Source: an uncultured Elusimicrobia bacterium (GTDB lineage: Bacteria; Elusimicrobiota; Elusimicrobia; Elusimicrobiales; UBA9959). From it: a stretch of DNA of 49,968 nt. The position numbers and the translations under genes were made by a program. Of this stretch, positions 31,536-40,936 are shown piece by piece. The DNA is taken from assembly GCA_903879915.1 (NCBI GenBank), contig CAIRNJ010000024.1:1-49968 (forward strand). Reading direction: 5' to 3'. Position 1 is the stretch's first letter. Every line of letters starts with the position of its first letter. Under the pieces are notes generated by a model. It made no database searches, was not told where the DNA came from, and saw only the letters and a program-made list of their open reading frames with translations.

Positions 31536-32084
31536 TTATTCTCTGCGTTTCAGTTCGGTGCCGCTCTGGCAGGTTATGCAATAGCGGGCGGAAGGTATCG
31601 CTTTTATGCGCTTCTTCTCTATGCCGTTCTTGCAGTGTTCGCACAGCCCGTAAGTGCCCTTCTCCATTTTCCTGAGAGCCGCCTCTATATCGCCCAGCAT
31701 TTTCCTTTCGTTGTCCGACAGCTCGAAGAGGATCTCTTTGTCGAGGCTGCGGGTGGCCTGGTCGATGGAGTCCCCGCCGTCCGGCTCCAGCATGTCCAGG
31801 TTCTTCTTGTCCTCTACGCTTTTGGCGATGTCCGTTCTCATGGTGTTGAGGGTGGCGGCTATGGCGGCCAGCTCCTGGCTGGTAAGTTTACCGCCGGCGG
31901 CCGGCGCTTTTGCGGCCGCGGGCTTCGCTTTGGCCGCGGGCTTCGCTTTGACCGCGGGTTTCGCTTTGGCGGCGGGCTTCGCTTTGGCCGCCGGTTTGGC
32001 TTTTGCCGGGCTTTTCCTGGCCGCCGGCTTTTTAACGGCGGTTTTTTTTACGGTCTTTTTTGTTTTTTTGCTGCTTGATTTCAT
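31536..32084 (-). CDS. DksA/TraR-type zinc-finger protein with histone-H1-like tail
   Basis: The 182-residue protein has two parts. Residues 1-62 are a Lys/Ala/Pro repeat tail (KAKPAA units) like histone H1 C-termini, likely to bind nucleic acid. Residues about 68-182 are a DksA/TraR-like domain: a helical hairpin and a Cys4 zinc finger (Cys148, Cys151, Cys169, Cys172, in GLCEHCKNG and ARYCITCQSG). DksA-type proteins bind RNA polymerase through the secondary channel; the acidic DxxDxA tip of DksA is not obvious here. The ATG overlaps the speE stop (ATATGA) with AGGAG upstream, so it is cotranscribed with the polyamine genes. Confidence 0.87.
   Translation of the reverse strand: MKSSSKKTKKTVKKTAVKKPAARKSPAKAKPAAKAKPAAKAKPAVKAKPAAKAKPAAAKAPAAGGKLTSQELAAIAATLNTMRTDIAKSVEDKKNLDMLEPDGGDSIDQATRSLDKEILFELSDNERKMLGDIEAALRKMEKGTYGLCEHCKNGIEKKRIKAIPSARYCITCQSGTELKRRE
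31918..32007. repeat. Five tandem 18-base repeats in the DksA-like gene tail
   Basis: Five imperfect 18-base units (31918-31935, 31936-31953, 31954-31971, 31972-31989, 31990-32007) encode the KAKPAA-type repeats. The in-frame period would let tail length vary between strains. Confidence 0.7.
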
Positions 32085-33058
32085 ATTTTGCTCCTCTGGG
32101 ACGTGGTGAAAAACATGGGGCGCGCATGGGTTATAAGCGCGCGGGAGGCCCGGATCCTGTCCTTGTAGTACTTCGGCAGACAGAAGGCCCCGGTTATGGA
32201 CCGGCCGTCGTGGTATTTGAGCGGCCGCTTGAGCCCGGCGGCCGCCTTGTCCAGCGCCGCGGGCTTCAGGACGTCGGGTGACGGCCCCCGGTCGGCGCAG
32301 TAAAGGAAGCTCCAGGGCATGTCGTAAGAGGGTATGTAGGCCGTGTAGCTGCGCACTATCCCGAAGACGCGCCGCAGCGTGTTGTACAGCGCGGCGTGCA
32401 GCTCGAACTGCAGCGGCGTGCCGGGGCCGGCGTGCGTGGTGAAGCTGCCGCCGGGCGCCAGCAGCGCTTTTACGCGGCGGTAGAACTCAAGGGTGTAAAG
32501 CTCGTAGGCGGGCCCGTGCTCGATAGGGCTGGGCAGGTCCGCGTAGATCAGGTCGAATTTAAGGGAAGTGTGCTCTACGAGCTTTTTCGCGTCCTGCACC
32601 AGCAGGCGCAGGCGCGGGTCCTCGAAGGCGCCGCGGTGCCAGGCGCCGAGATGCTTGCGCGCGAAGCGCAGGATGTTGTGGTCGATGTCGGCCATCACCA
32701 CCCGCTCTATGGCGGGGGAGTTGAGTATTTCCCTGGCCGTGGCGCCTTCGCCCCCGCCCAGGATCAGCGCGGCGCGCGGCCGCGGGTGCGCCAGCAGCGC
32801 CGGGCAGACCAGGGATTCGTGGTAGAAGGACTCGTCGAGGGCGCTCGACTGCGTTTCGCCGTCTATGACCAGCACCGGGCCGAAGGCGCTGGTCTTTAAA
32901 AGGGCGGCTTTCTGGAAGGCCGAGGCGGAGGTTTCCAGCACCTTGAGCGCCCTGTGCGCGTGCAGTTCCCCGGGCGTGAAGAATTCCACGAACCAGTCCC
33001 CGGCGGGCAGGACGCTGTGCGAATTCTTTATCCAGTCGAGATCCGGCTTTTTTTTCAT
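32081..33058 (-). CDS. speE: Spermidine synthase-like polyamine aminopropyltransferase
   Basis: The 325-residue protein has an N-terminal beta domain and a Rossmann core with LILGGGEGATAREIL (about 98-112), MADIDHN (about 121-127), VQDAKKL and YADLPSP (about 153-170). It transfers the aminopropyl group of decarboxylated AdoMet to a polyamine acceptor. Right after the AdoMet decarboxylase gene (gap of 3 bases), the pair forms the standard two-step pathway. The C-terminal about 60 residues extend past the usual core. The exact acceptor (putrescine, agmatine or other) cannot be told. Confidence 0.9.
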   Translation of the reverse strand: MKKKPDLDWIKNSHSVLPAGDWFVEFFTPGELHAHRALKVLETSASAFQKAALLKTSAFGPVLVIDGETQSSALDESFYHESLVCPALLAHPRPRAALILGGGEGATAREILNSPAIERVVMADIDHNILRFARKHLGAWHRGAFEDPRLRLLVQDAKKLVEHTSLKFDLIYADLPSPIEHGPAYELYTLEFYRRVKALLAPGGSFTTHAGPGTPLQFELHAALYNTLRRVFGIVRSYTAYIPSYDMPWSFLYCADRGPSPDVLKPAALDKAAAGLKRPLKYHDGRSITGAFCLPKYYKDRIRASRALITHARPMFFTTSQRSKI

Positions 33059-33061
33059 GGC

Positions 33062-33415
33062 TTATTCCGGCAGCAGCCCCCTTTCGAGGTTGATCACGCT
33101 GAAGCTGGCGGCCCTGAAAAGTTTTTTCACGGTGTTGAACGCCTTCCACGGCTTTATCTTTTCCCCGCAGGTGAACAGGTCGGCCGAGGCGTAACGGTGC
33201 TCGGGCCAGGTGTGTATTGCGAAGTGGGACTGGGCTATCACTACCACCCCGGAAACGCCGTGCGGCTTGAAGTTGTGAAAGACGGAGTCTATGACCGTGG
33301 CCCCGGCGGAGCGGGCGGCTTTGAGCATGGCTTCCTGCACCTTGGCCACGGAAGACAGGGCGGCTGGATTGCAGCCGTAAAATTCAAGTATGAGGTGTTG
33401 TCCGAGTGCTTTCAT
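33062..33415 (-). CDS. speD: S-adenosylmethionine decarboxylase proenzyme
   Basis: The 117-residue protein matches the class 1B bacterial enzyme, a pyruvoyl decarboxylase made by self-cleavage. Ser63 (pyruvoyl precursor) sits in AQSHFAIHTWPE, with His68, Cys83 and Ser55 in catalytic positions. In the enzymes I know the residue before Ser63 is Glu; here it is Gln62. It makes decarboxylated AdoMet for the adjacent speE product. No clear SD precedes the ATG. Confidence 0.9.
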   Translation of the reverse strand: MKALGQHLILEFYGCNPAALSSVAKVQEAMLKAARSAGATVIDSVFHNFKPHGVSGVVVIAQSHFAIHTWPEHRYASADLFTCGEKIKPWKAFNTVKKLFRAASFSVINLERGLLPE

Positions 33416-33484
33416 TTTTTCAAGGATTTAGAAATCTATAATATTTGCCCACCAGTGTCAACCGCGCCGCTTAAGCGGGCGCGG

Positions 33485-33504
33485 CCGCAGGCCCGCGCCT
33501 GCGG
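33485..33504. repeat. Hairpin after the PorV-like gene
   Basis: CCGCAGG (33485-33491) pairs with CCTGCGG (33498-33504). A second palindrome, CCGCTTAAGCGG, lies just before it. Both are downstream of the minus-strand gene ending at 33534; lacking a T-run, they are at best a weak terminator. Confidence 0.4.
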
Positions 33505-33533
33505 AGGTTCGCGCCAGAGGTGCCCTTGAGGGC

Positions 33534-34586
33534 TTATTTGAACGAGATGCCCTTCATCTTCGTGAAGATGGAGCGGTCCCTGCGCTGGAAGATGGGGCTC
33601 CTGAAGGGGAAGTCGAAGGTGATGGAGATCCTGTGGGTGGACCCCAGTTCCCCCATCGGGATGAAGGCGTAGTCCAGCGTAAAGAAGTGCAGCGTGGCGC
33701 CCAGGCCCATCGAGAAGCCGTTAAGGCCGTCGTGCAACTCCTGCATGTTCAGGCCGGCGCGCACGCACAGGCGGGTGAGCTCGTTGGGGGTCAGGGCCAG
33801 CTCGCCGCCGAACAGGACGTTGGGCGAGTTCTGTTTGGGGAACACCACGTCGGTGGCCAGCAGCATGTTGCGGAAAGGGCTGACGGCGGCGCCCATCTTG
33901 AAAGTGAGCGGCAGCGGGTTGGATTCCTCGTCGTAGCTAAGCCCCCCGCCCATGTTGGAGGCCGTGACGGCCAGGCGGTAGGGAATGTCGCCGAAATTGT
34001 AGGTCATCACGCCGATGTCCATCGCGTAGCTTTCGGCCGAGTGCAGGATGCGCGACTTGATGTATTTGCCGGAAACGCCCACGGCCACGTCTATGTCCTT
34101 GTCGGAAAATTCCAGGATGGCCTTGCTGTAGGCCAGCGTGAACACCTGGTCCTGCGGCGTGAACGAGCCCAGCGTGTTGTTGGAGATGTCGGTGCGGGTT
34201 ATCGCGCCTATGTCGGTCATCAGGGCCGAGACCCCCACCACGGAATCGTAGGAGAGGCGGTGCGCGTAGGCCGCGTACTGGTAGCTTATGTCGTCGATGT
34301 ACTGCGCGCGCATGAAGACGGCCGACAGTTTGGGGATCTGCACCAGGCCGGCCGGGTTCCAATAGACGCCGGAGGCTTCTTCGCTGATGGCGGAATAAGC
34401 GCCCCCCATGCCCGCGGCCCTCGCGCCCACGGGCAGGTTCAGGAAATCGGCCGTAGTGGTGCCGATGGCCTTTTTATCGAAGTACCTGGGGTCCTCGGCG
34501 GCGCAGAGCGGCTTCAGCGCGGCGCAGGCGAGCAGCGCGGCCGCGGCCGTTATTGAAGCCAGTTTCTGAAGCGGGCGGGTTTCCAT
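33534..34586 (-). CDS. PorV/PorQ-family outer membrane beta-barrel protein
   Basis: The 350-residue protein has a signal peptide (about 1-30) and the family's N-terminal block FLNLPVGARAAGMGGAYSAI followed by YWNPAGL (about 48-80), then alternating beta strands ending in a Phe-rich barrel end. It is of the PorV/PorQ (UPF0164-like) type. In Bacteroidetes PorV shuttles type IX secretion cargo; here it begins one base after the giant kelch protein stop, with GGAAAG as SD, so the two are one operon. Confidence 0.88.
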   Translation of the reverse strand: METRPLQKLASITAAAALLACAALKPLCAAEDPRYFDKKAIGTTTADFLNLPVGARAAGMGGAYSAISEEASGVYWNPAGLVQIPKLSAVFMRAQYIDDISYQYAAYAHRLSYDSVVGVSALMTDIGAITRTDISNNTLGSFTPQDQVFTLAYSKAILEFSDKDIDVAVGVSGKYIKSRILHSAESYAMDIGVMTYNFGDIPYRLAVTASNMGGGLSYDEESNPLPLTFKMGAAVSPFRNMLLATDVVFPKQNSPNVLFGGELALTPNELTRLCVRAGLNMQELHDGLNGFSMGLGATLHFFTLDYAFIPMGELGSTHRISITFDFPFRSPIFQRRDRSIFTKMKGISFK

Positions 34587-34587
34587 A

Positions 34588-37500
34588 TTATCTTTCCACC
34601 GCTATCTTCGTTACCTTTTTTCCGGAGGCGGAATCTATTACCGCCAGGTAAATGCCGCTGGCCACCTGCTCCCCGGACTTATTGACGCCTTTCCAGATTA
34701 TTACCCCGGTGGTCCCGGCCGCGCCTTCCCATACCTTTTCGCCGGAAAGGGTGTAGATGCGTATCTTGGAGTTGGCCGGGACGGGATCTATGGTCACGTA
34801 GCCGTTGCCGCGGTTCGTGTAGAACGGGTTCGGGTAGACCCGCATGCTCTTCAGGTCGGACACCGCGGCTTTAACTATAAGCTGGAAATCGCTGAAGTGG
34901 TTCAGCGTGGCCGTAACCAGCCTGTTGCCGGTGTCGAGCGTGGTCTCCAGCGGCAGGCAGTCGCCGTTGTCCGGGTTGAACCTGGCCAGCACGATGCGCG
35001 GGGCGTTGGCCTGTATGCCGGCCAGCGACTCCGCCAGCGTGTAATTGAACGAGAGGGTGATGGGCATTTCCGGCTGCGTTCTGTGCTCGCTGTAAAGCTT
35101 CAGGGCTACCGTGGCTATGGTCTGGCCGCAGGAATTAACGGCGGAGGAGGCTATGGAAAGCCCGATGGCCTCGGGGAAGGCGCCGGCCGGAACGCTCAGC
35201 GATATTATCCTGCCGTTGGGCAGCGTGCCGCTGATGACAACGTCTTTGGAGGGGTCGCTGGTGCCGCCGATAGAGCCGGGAGCTTCGTTCTCGGGGCCGG
35301 GGTCGGTGCGCACCGGCGAGGGCGATACGCTGGAGGTCCCGGAGGGTACTCCGTCGCCGTTGAGGGCTTCCACGTCGAAGAGATAATCGGTGTCGGTCAT
35401 CAGCCCGTTGATGGAAAGGGAGGTGTCGTAATAGAGGCGCCCGAACGCTTTATATACGACGAAATCGTGGTCGAAATCGGTGTACGTGGTGCCCCGTACC
35501 TGGTAGGCGGTGTTGGGCGCGTTGCCGTCGGCGCTCCAGGAAAGAGTGACGCCTGAGAACGACGTGACCGCCTTGACGCCCGCCGGTTTCTTGGCTAGGG
35601 TGTATTTCGCTCCCAGGGCGGCCGAGGCCGTTTCCACCCCGTCGCCATTTATGGCTTTTACCCGCCCGTAATACCGCATGTTCGGATACAGTTCCGGGAA
35701 AGCGGTGGTGTTGCCGTTCACATAGGTAGTGGAGGAAAGATACGCGAAGATGGGCGTAGTGGACAGGTCCACGTTATAAATGGTGGAGGTGGAATTGCCG
35801 CTCTCCTGCCAGTACGCGGTGATGGTGCCGGTGCCCGGCACCAGGGCGCTGGGAACTCCCGCCGTAGGCACCGCCGCCAGCGTGTAAACTACCGGAGAAT
35901 CCGAGGACGGCCCCCGCAGTTTCCCGTACCCGTAGGGGTCGTGCGCGGCGTTGACCCGTATCTTGTACGGCCGGTCGGGGAACATGCCGGGGTCCTGCTG
36001 CGTTATCTGGGTGTTCACCGTGGTGGAGGAAATAAGGCGCGGCGTGGCGCTGGAGATGTCGTAGATCTCGAAATAGATGCCGGCGCCGGCGGCCGCGGCC
36101 CAGGACCAGGCGATAGCCGCGGTGCTGATGGCCACGCCGGAGAGGTTCGCGATGCCGCCGACCGTAATGGTGGACACGCTGTTGCTGAACGCGGCTTTCA
36201 CCCCGCCCTGGCCGTAGGCGAACGTAGGGAATTCCCCGTTCTGCGCCTGCACCCTGAAATAATACGTCACGCTGGGCTGCAGGTTGCTGATCACGGCGGT
36301 GGTCTCCGTGTGGTTGTCGCTGAACCAGACGGCGGTGGAAACGGAGGCCGGGTCGTAGAAATCGTTGCCCGGGCACAGCGTTATCTGGTAGGCGGTTTTG
36401 TCCGAGTTCCCGTTGCTGTCCCATTTGAGGCTGGCGGAGGTGAACTCGGAATTGATGACTGTAAGGTTAGTGGCCGACGAGGCAAGGGTGTAATAAGTGC
36501 CCGAGGCGGTAAGCTCGCCGCCGCCGCCCAGGTTGTAGCCGTTCACCTGCAGCGAGCCCTGGGTGTTGGGCGACAGGTTGTCCTGGAGATAGGTGACGGT
36601 GGGCGTAAAAGCTACGGTGTCGATGAAGACGCTGTTGCTGGCCGCGTAGATAGCGTAGCCGTTCACGTCGCCGGACAGGGTGTTGCTGCCCCAGGTCCAG
36701 GTTATGGAACTGGTCCCCCTCCAATAAGGAGAGAGCAGGTTGGGCGTGGGTACCGAAGGCTTGCCGAGCGGGCGGGGCATGGTGACCTGCACTACGTAGC
36801 CGGGCGAGAACTGGCCGTTGGCGGCCACGCGCATGTGATAATAGCCGTAGGGCAGCTCTCCCGCGGTGGCGGGGCTGATAATGGTGATGGAGGAGAGCGT
36901 CTTCTCCCAGTCGGAGTTGGGGCCGCCGTACAGCGGGTACAGGCTGGGCGTGATGTCCTTCATGAACCCGCTGGTGTTGTCCACCTGCTGCAGATAGACC
37001 CTGGGGTTATGGAAGGACGAGTTGGCCGAGCCGGAACCGCCGCCCGAGGCTTCGGTAATGCCGTGGAAATTGGTGGTGTTGGACAGGAGGGTAACCGGCT
37101 CGTTGCGGGCGAAGTATCTGGTGCCGCCGGTGATCTGCGGGTTGCGCAGGTCTTTGGGCGCAAAGCCCGACACGTCCGGATCGTACGAAAAATACTGCGC
37201 TTCCGTGGAATTAAGGTAGGTGGAGCCGTTCCAGCCGCCTATGGCCAGCAATACGCCGCTTGACGTGAGCACCATGGTGTGGTCGGCCCTGCTCGTCAAT
37301 TTCCCCTGCGAGTACCAGACGGGGAAGTCGGGGTCGTAGCTTTCAGCCAGCCCCTGCAGCGTTCCCGGAGTTTCGCCGCCGCTCAGCATTACTTTTCCGT
37401 TGGGCAGCAGGACGCTGCTGTGGCTTGTCCTGTTATAATTTATGCTGGCTGAAGTTGTCCATGATGCCCCGTCAAATATCTCGGATGTGTTCTGGCTCCA

Positions 37501-40335
37501 TTCATTATCGGAGCCGCCTATTGCCAGTACCCTGCCGTCCCTGAGCAGATTGGCCGTATGGGCGTAGCGCGGCGAGTTCATGGGGATGGAGGCGGTCCAG
37601 CTCTGCGTCGTGAAGTTGTAGAGGTCGGTCGTCTTCATGGCCCCGTATTGGTTGACGCCGCCCGTCACCAGAATGTTCCCGTTCTGAAGCAGCGTGGCAG
37701 TGTGCTGTGCCCTTGCCGCCGTCATGGTCGGGGAGCCTATAGGGTCCACCCAGGCCGCTTTCGTGGTAAAGTAGATCTCGGAGGAACTCGAATAGCCGCC
37801 GATAGTGTTCCCTCCGGCCACCAGCACATTGCCGTCCGGCAGCAGGGTGGCGGTATGGTTCGCCCTTTCGTGCGCCATTGAACCAGTGAGCGAGAACCTG
37901 CCGCTGGCCGGGTAATAGATCTCGGCCGTGTTTACGGCGTAGGTGGAAGCGTTTATCGCGCCGCCGGTCATAAGCACGTTGCCGTTGGGCAGCAGGGTGG
38001 CCGTATGGCGCGTCCGCGGATAGATCATTGAGCCGGTGTAGTCCCAGGTCCTGTTAACGGGGTCCCACAGTTCGCAGGAACCCAAAGTGGTAGTGCCGTC
38101 GGAGCCGCCGCAGGTGAGTATGCGGTCGTCGGGCAGCAGGGTGCTGGTATGGAAGGCGCGTTTCTTTTTTAGCGGCTCGAGCGCCGTCCAGTCGTTGGGA
38201 TTGGACAGGACATGTATGGATAAGGGGGTCACGGCGGTAAAAGTTTTATTTAACCTCAGGCAGTCGACGGTCGGATTCGGCTCGCAGTTGCGGCCGCCTA
38301 TCATGACCTGGTCGGCCGCGGGGGTTACAATGGTGGAGTGGCCGAAAACCGGGTTGAGCACCGTGCCGAACGCCCAGCTGTTCGACTCGGGAACGTAGGC
38401 CAGGTCGTCGGCGAAGATCATTTCCCGTATCACCATGGTGGAGTTGCTTAAATTATAGGTAGCGCCTGAAAGATCTATAAGCGTGGACGTATAACGTACG
38501 TTGACCTTTATATCCTTAACGACTAAGCCGGAGAAATTCAGCGGACTGTTTGTCGTAGCCGAGCTGTTGACTATGGTCCCCGAAAGGGCGGAAAAAGTAA
38601 TATTGCCAATGGCTCCGACCGTAGTTGCCAGCGCCTTGGATTCGTCCGAAGGGTCGGGAGTGGCCGGCAGGGTCCAGAAGTCGGCCTCTGAACTGCCGGT
38701 GATAGTTATCGTCCACTGGTTGACCCCGGAGTTTTTTTCTATCGTTCCGCCGCCCAGCGCTATTTTCCCCCGTATCACACCGCCGGTATATTCTACCGGG
38801 ACCTGTATCGTTATCGGGATGATAAGGCTTCCGTTCGTCAGCGAGTCCTGGTCGCCTTCTTTCAGCTTCCCGTCAGCAGCGGGGCCTGAGAACGTGACAT
38901 TGCTTCCAGCGACGGCTATGGTTTTAGTGGCTTCGCCCGATTCCTTGGTAAAAACGATAGTGCCGGCCGGGTTTTGCAGCTTCACCACGGAGGAAAAATC
39001 CCCGGGCGAATAATCGGTGCCTATAGTTTCCCCTACCGGAAAGCCGTCCACGGGGGCGGTGCTGGGTTTAAGTAAAGTTTCGGAGTTCTGGATCGAGAAG
39101 CTGGACCCTTCAGCCGGCTGCGCGAGAAAGGCGTCGGCATTTACCAGGCGGCCGTCTACCGGCCTGGAAAGCTGGATGCTAAGGAGGAACTGGACGACGC
39201 TGGTGGAATCGACTACCGCGGTGGTAACTCCGGTGGGGGTAGCGCTTATGAACGAGCCGGGGGATATTGTCGGGCTGTCCCCGAAATAGGTGGGGGCGAT
39301 GTTCCCGTAGCCGCCGTAGATATGGTGCGTGCCGTCCGGCATGAGGACCGCGGAATGCCTGTGGACCCGGTAAGGGCCCGCGCCGTATTGCGTTTCTGAA
39401 AGAACTACGCGCCCGCCGTTCTGGTCGAAGAACTCCGCGCCTTCAAGGTAGCCGTGCGTGCCGGGGTTCTGCCTGTTGGTGTCGCCTACCCTGTCTCCGT
39501 GCAGGTAGCGGTCTATATACCAGCATTCGTTGTCGGTGATCAGATCTCCGGCTTTGCAGTTCAGCAGCCTCAGGCCGTTGAAACCGCCCGAGATCATTAT
39601 AAGGCCGTTGTTCAGCACCACGGCGGAATGTTCGGAGCGGCCCTGCAGCAGGGCGTCGACGGTCTGCCACTCGTTCTTTTCCGGGTCGTAGATCTCGTTG
39701 GTGGGCAGGTAGGTGTTGCTGTCGTTCTGGCCGCCGGAAACGAACACTCTCCCCCCCGTTATGGCGCTGGCGGTATGGCCCACGCGGGCGCTGCTCATGT
39801 CGGCCGCGTCGGCGTCGCTGAAGGAGGCGCCGTTGAACATTTCGCATTTGTTCGTGGCGGTCCCGGCTCCGTTCCTGCCGCCGCAGATCAGCACGTAGCC
39901 GGCTTTCGTCCCTTTGTTTATCAGCGTGGCCGTATGCCCGCCGCGGGCGGTGGTAAGAGCGCCGGTGGCGGCCCAGGTGTTGTCCGCGGGGTTGTAGAGG
40001 TAGGCGTTGGCTTTCGCTGTCCCGTTCTCGAAGCCGCCGGCCACCAGCACCCTGCCGTTGCCCAGAAGGGTGGCGGTGTGCGAGGACCGCGCCACGGGCG
40101 AGCCTCCGCCGATGTTGCCCGCCGCGCTCCAGGCGGAGGTGGGCATATCGTAGATCTCCACGCGCGAGGTGGAGGCGTTCAGCGTGCCCGTCGTACCCCC
40201 GGTAACGAGGATATTCCCGTTCGGCAGCAGGGTGGTGGTATGTCCGTGGGTGGCGATAAGCAGCCCGGCGAACGCGCCCGGCGTATACAACGCCGCGCTC
40301 AAAAAGAACAACGGGACCACTTTTTTAAAATTCAT
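34588..40335 (-). CDS. Giant secreted kelch/fibronectin protein with C-terminal sorting-like domain
   Basis: The 1915-residue protein has a signal peptide (1-23) and fourteen kelch-like repeats of the form HTATLLPNGNVLVTGG: six at about 28-345 and eight at about 675-1060, enough for two seven-bladed propellers. A beta-rich insert of about 300 residues separates the blocks. After a galactose-oxidase-like domain (about 1075-1190) come about five fibronectin type III domains (1195-1690), a ZU5-like domain (about 1690-1830) and a C-terminal YPNPF...SGEKVWE...ASGIYL domain of the FlgD/type IX sorting-like kind. It is probably displayed on the cell surface, with the following PorV-like gene as transport partner. 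Function is likely adhesion or glycan binding. Confidence 0.9.
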   Translation of the reverse strand: MNFKKVVPLFFLSAALYTPGAFAGLLIATHGHTTTLLPNGNILVTGGTTGTLNASTSRVEIYDMPTSAWSAAGNIGGGSPVARSSHTATLLGNGRVLVAGGFENGTAKANAYLYNPADNTWAATGALTTARGGHTATLINKGTKAGYVLICGGRNGAGTATNKCEMFNGASFSDADAADMSSARVGHTASAITGGRVFVSGGQNDSNTYLPTNEIYDPEKNEWQTVDALLQGRSEHSAVVLNNGLIMISGGFNGLRLLNCKAGDLITDNECWYIDRYLHGDRVGDTNRQNPGTHGYLEGAEFFDQNGGRVVLSETQYGAGPYRVHRHSAVLMPDGTHHIYGGYGNIAPTYFGDSPTISPGSFISATPTGVTTAVVDSTSVVQFLLSIQLSRPVDGRLVNADAFLAQPAEGSSFSIQNSETLLKPSTAPVDGFPVGETIGTDYSPGDFSSVVKLQNPAGTIVFTKESGEATKTIAVAGSNVTFSGPAADGKLKEGDQDSLTNGSLIIPITIQVPVEYTGGVIRGKIALGGGTIEKNSGVNQWTITITGSSEADFWTLPATPDPSDESKALATTVGAIGNITFSALSGTIVNSSATTNSPLNFSGLVVKDIKVNVRYTSTLIDLSGATYNLSNSTMVIREMIFADDLAYVPESNSWAFGTVLNPVFGHSTIVTPAADQVMIGGRNCEPNPTVDCLRLNKTFTAVTPLSIHVLSNPNDWTALEPLKKKRAFHTSTLLPDDRILTCGGSDGTTTLGSCELWDPVNRTWDYTGSMIYPRTRHTATLLPNGNVLMTGGAINASTYAVNTAEIYYPASGRFSLTGSMAHERANHTATLLPDGNVLVAGGNTIGGYSSSSEIYFTTKAAWVDPIGSPTMTAARAQHTATLLQNGNILVTGGVNQYGAMKTTDLYNFTTQSWTASIPMNSPRYAHTANLLRDGRVLAIGGSDNEWSQNTSEIFDGASWTTSASINYNRTSHSSVLLPNGKVMLSGGETPGTLQGLAESYDPDFPVWYSQGKLTSRADHTMVLTSSGVLLAIGGWNGSTYLNSTEAQYFSYDPDVSGFAPKDLRNPQITGGTRYFARNEPVTLLSNTTNFHGITEASGGGSGSANSSFHNPRVYLQQVDNTSGFMKDITPSLYPLYGGPNSDWEKTLSSITIISPATAGELPYGYYHMRVAANGQFSPGYVVQVTMPRPLGKPSVPTPNLLSPYWRGTSSITWTWGSNTLSGDVNGYAIYAASNSVFIDTVAFTPTVTYLQDNLSPNTQGSLQVNGYNLGGGGELTASGTYYTLASSATNLTVINSEFTSASLKWDSNGNSDKTAYQITLCPGNDFYDPASVSTAVWFSDNHTETTAVISNLQPSVTYYFRVQAQNGEFPTFAYGQGGVKAAFSNSVSTITVGGIANLSGVAISTAAIAWSWAAAAGAGIYFEIYDISSATPRLISSTTVNTQITQQDPGMFPDRPYKIRVNAAHDPYGYGKLRGPSSDSPVVYTLAAVPTAGVPSALVPGTGTITAYWQESGNSTSTIYNVDLSTTPIFAYLSSTTYVNGNTTAFPELYPNMRYYGRVKAINGDGVETASAALGAKYTLAKKPAGVKAVTSFSGVTLSWSADGNAPNTAYQVRGTTYTDFDHDFVVYKAFGRLYYDTSLSINGLMTDTDYLFDVEALNGDGVPSGTSSVSPSPVRTDPGPENEAPGSIGGTSDPSKDVVISGTLPNGRIISLSVPAGAFPEAIGLSIASSAVNSCGQTIATVALKLYSEHRTQPEMPITLSFNYTLAESLAGIQANAPRIVLARFNPDNGDCLPLETTLDTGNRLVTATLNHFSDFQLIVKAAVSDLKSMRVYPNPFYTNRGNGYVTIDPVPANSKIRIYTLSGEKVWEGAAGTTGVIIWKGVNKSGEQVASGIYLAVIDSASGKKVTKIAVER

Positions 40336-40420
40336 ATATAGCGCCCGGGATAGTCTACCACCGGCCTGTTACAGGATTGTTAACTAATCTTTAACTGTTT
40401 TTCCGCCCCGCCGTCGCGCG

Positions 40421-40903
40421 TCAGGGGCCCGTCACTATCAGCAGGGAGTCCCCGGTGGGCGCGGCGGGCTTGCCGGGATCGGTCCTTTTAACGCCGTCCG
40501 CGACGAAATGATACGGGTAGGTGCCGGGCAGGATATAGACTTCCGTTCTCCAGAGGCCGTCCTTCTTCGTCATCCGGACGTCCTTCCAGGAGGTGAAGCT
40601 GCCGGTCATGAAAACCGCTTTGGCCTTGGGGTCCTTGTATTCGAAAGCGGTCTTGACCGCTTTTACCTTTTCCGGTTCCGTCTGGGCTTTTCCGGCCTCG
40701 GCGGCAGCGGCCCCGGCGGGCGCGCCTTCGGCGGACTCTTCGGCGGCGGGCTCCGGGCTCGGCGGCACCGGCGCGGGTTTTACTTCCAGGGTTTCGCCCG
40801 AGAAATGCAGGCTCAGGCGCCCGTAGACGGAGTAGCTTGAAAAAACCGCAATGCCGAGACTCAGCAGCGCGGCGACGGCCCAGAAGGTTTTAGTTTTGGT
40901 CAT
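40421..40903 (-). CDS. Membrane-anchored CBM48/AMPK-type glycogen-binding protein
   Basis: The 160-residue protein has one N-terminal membrane segment (about 8-25), a Pro/Ala/Glu-rich linker (40-85) and a C-terminal early-set domain (about 88-158) with FEYKDPKAKAVFMTGSFTSW and GTYPYHFVADG, as in AMPK-type glycogen-binding/CBM48 domains. It may bind alpha-glucan or act as a structural module outside the membrane. It lies 33 bases after the tRNA and may be transcribed with it. A TACTAT eight bases before the ATG is a possible own -10. Confidence 0.82.
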   Translation of the reverse strand: MTKTKTFWAVAALLSLGIAVFSSYSVYGRLSLHFSGETLEVKPAPVPPSPEPAAEESAEGAPAGAAAAEAGKAQTEPEKVKAVKTAFEYKDPKAKAVFMTGSFTSWKDVRMTKKDGLWRTEVYILPGTYPYHFVADGVKRTDPGKPAAPTGDSLLIVTGP

Positions 40904-40936
40904 TTGCCCCGATAGTAACCAGCTGCTTGACTTAAA

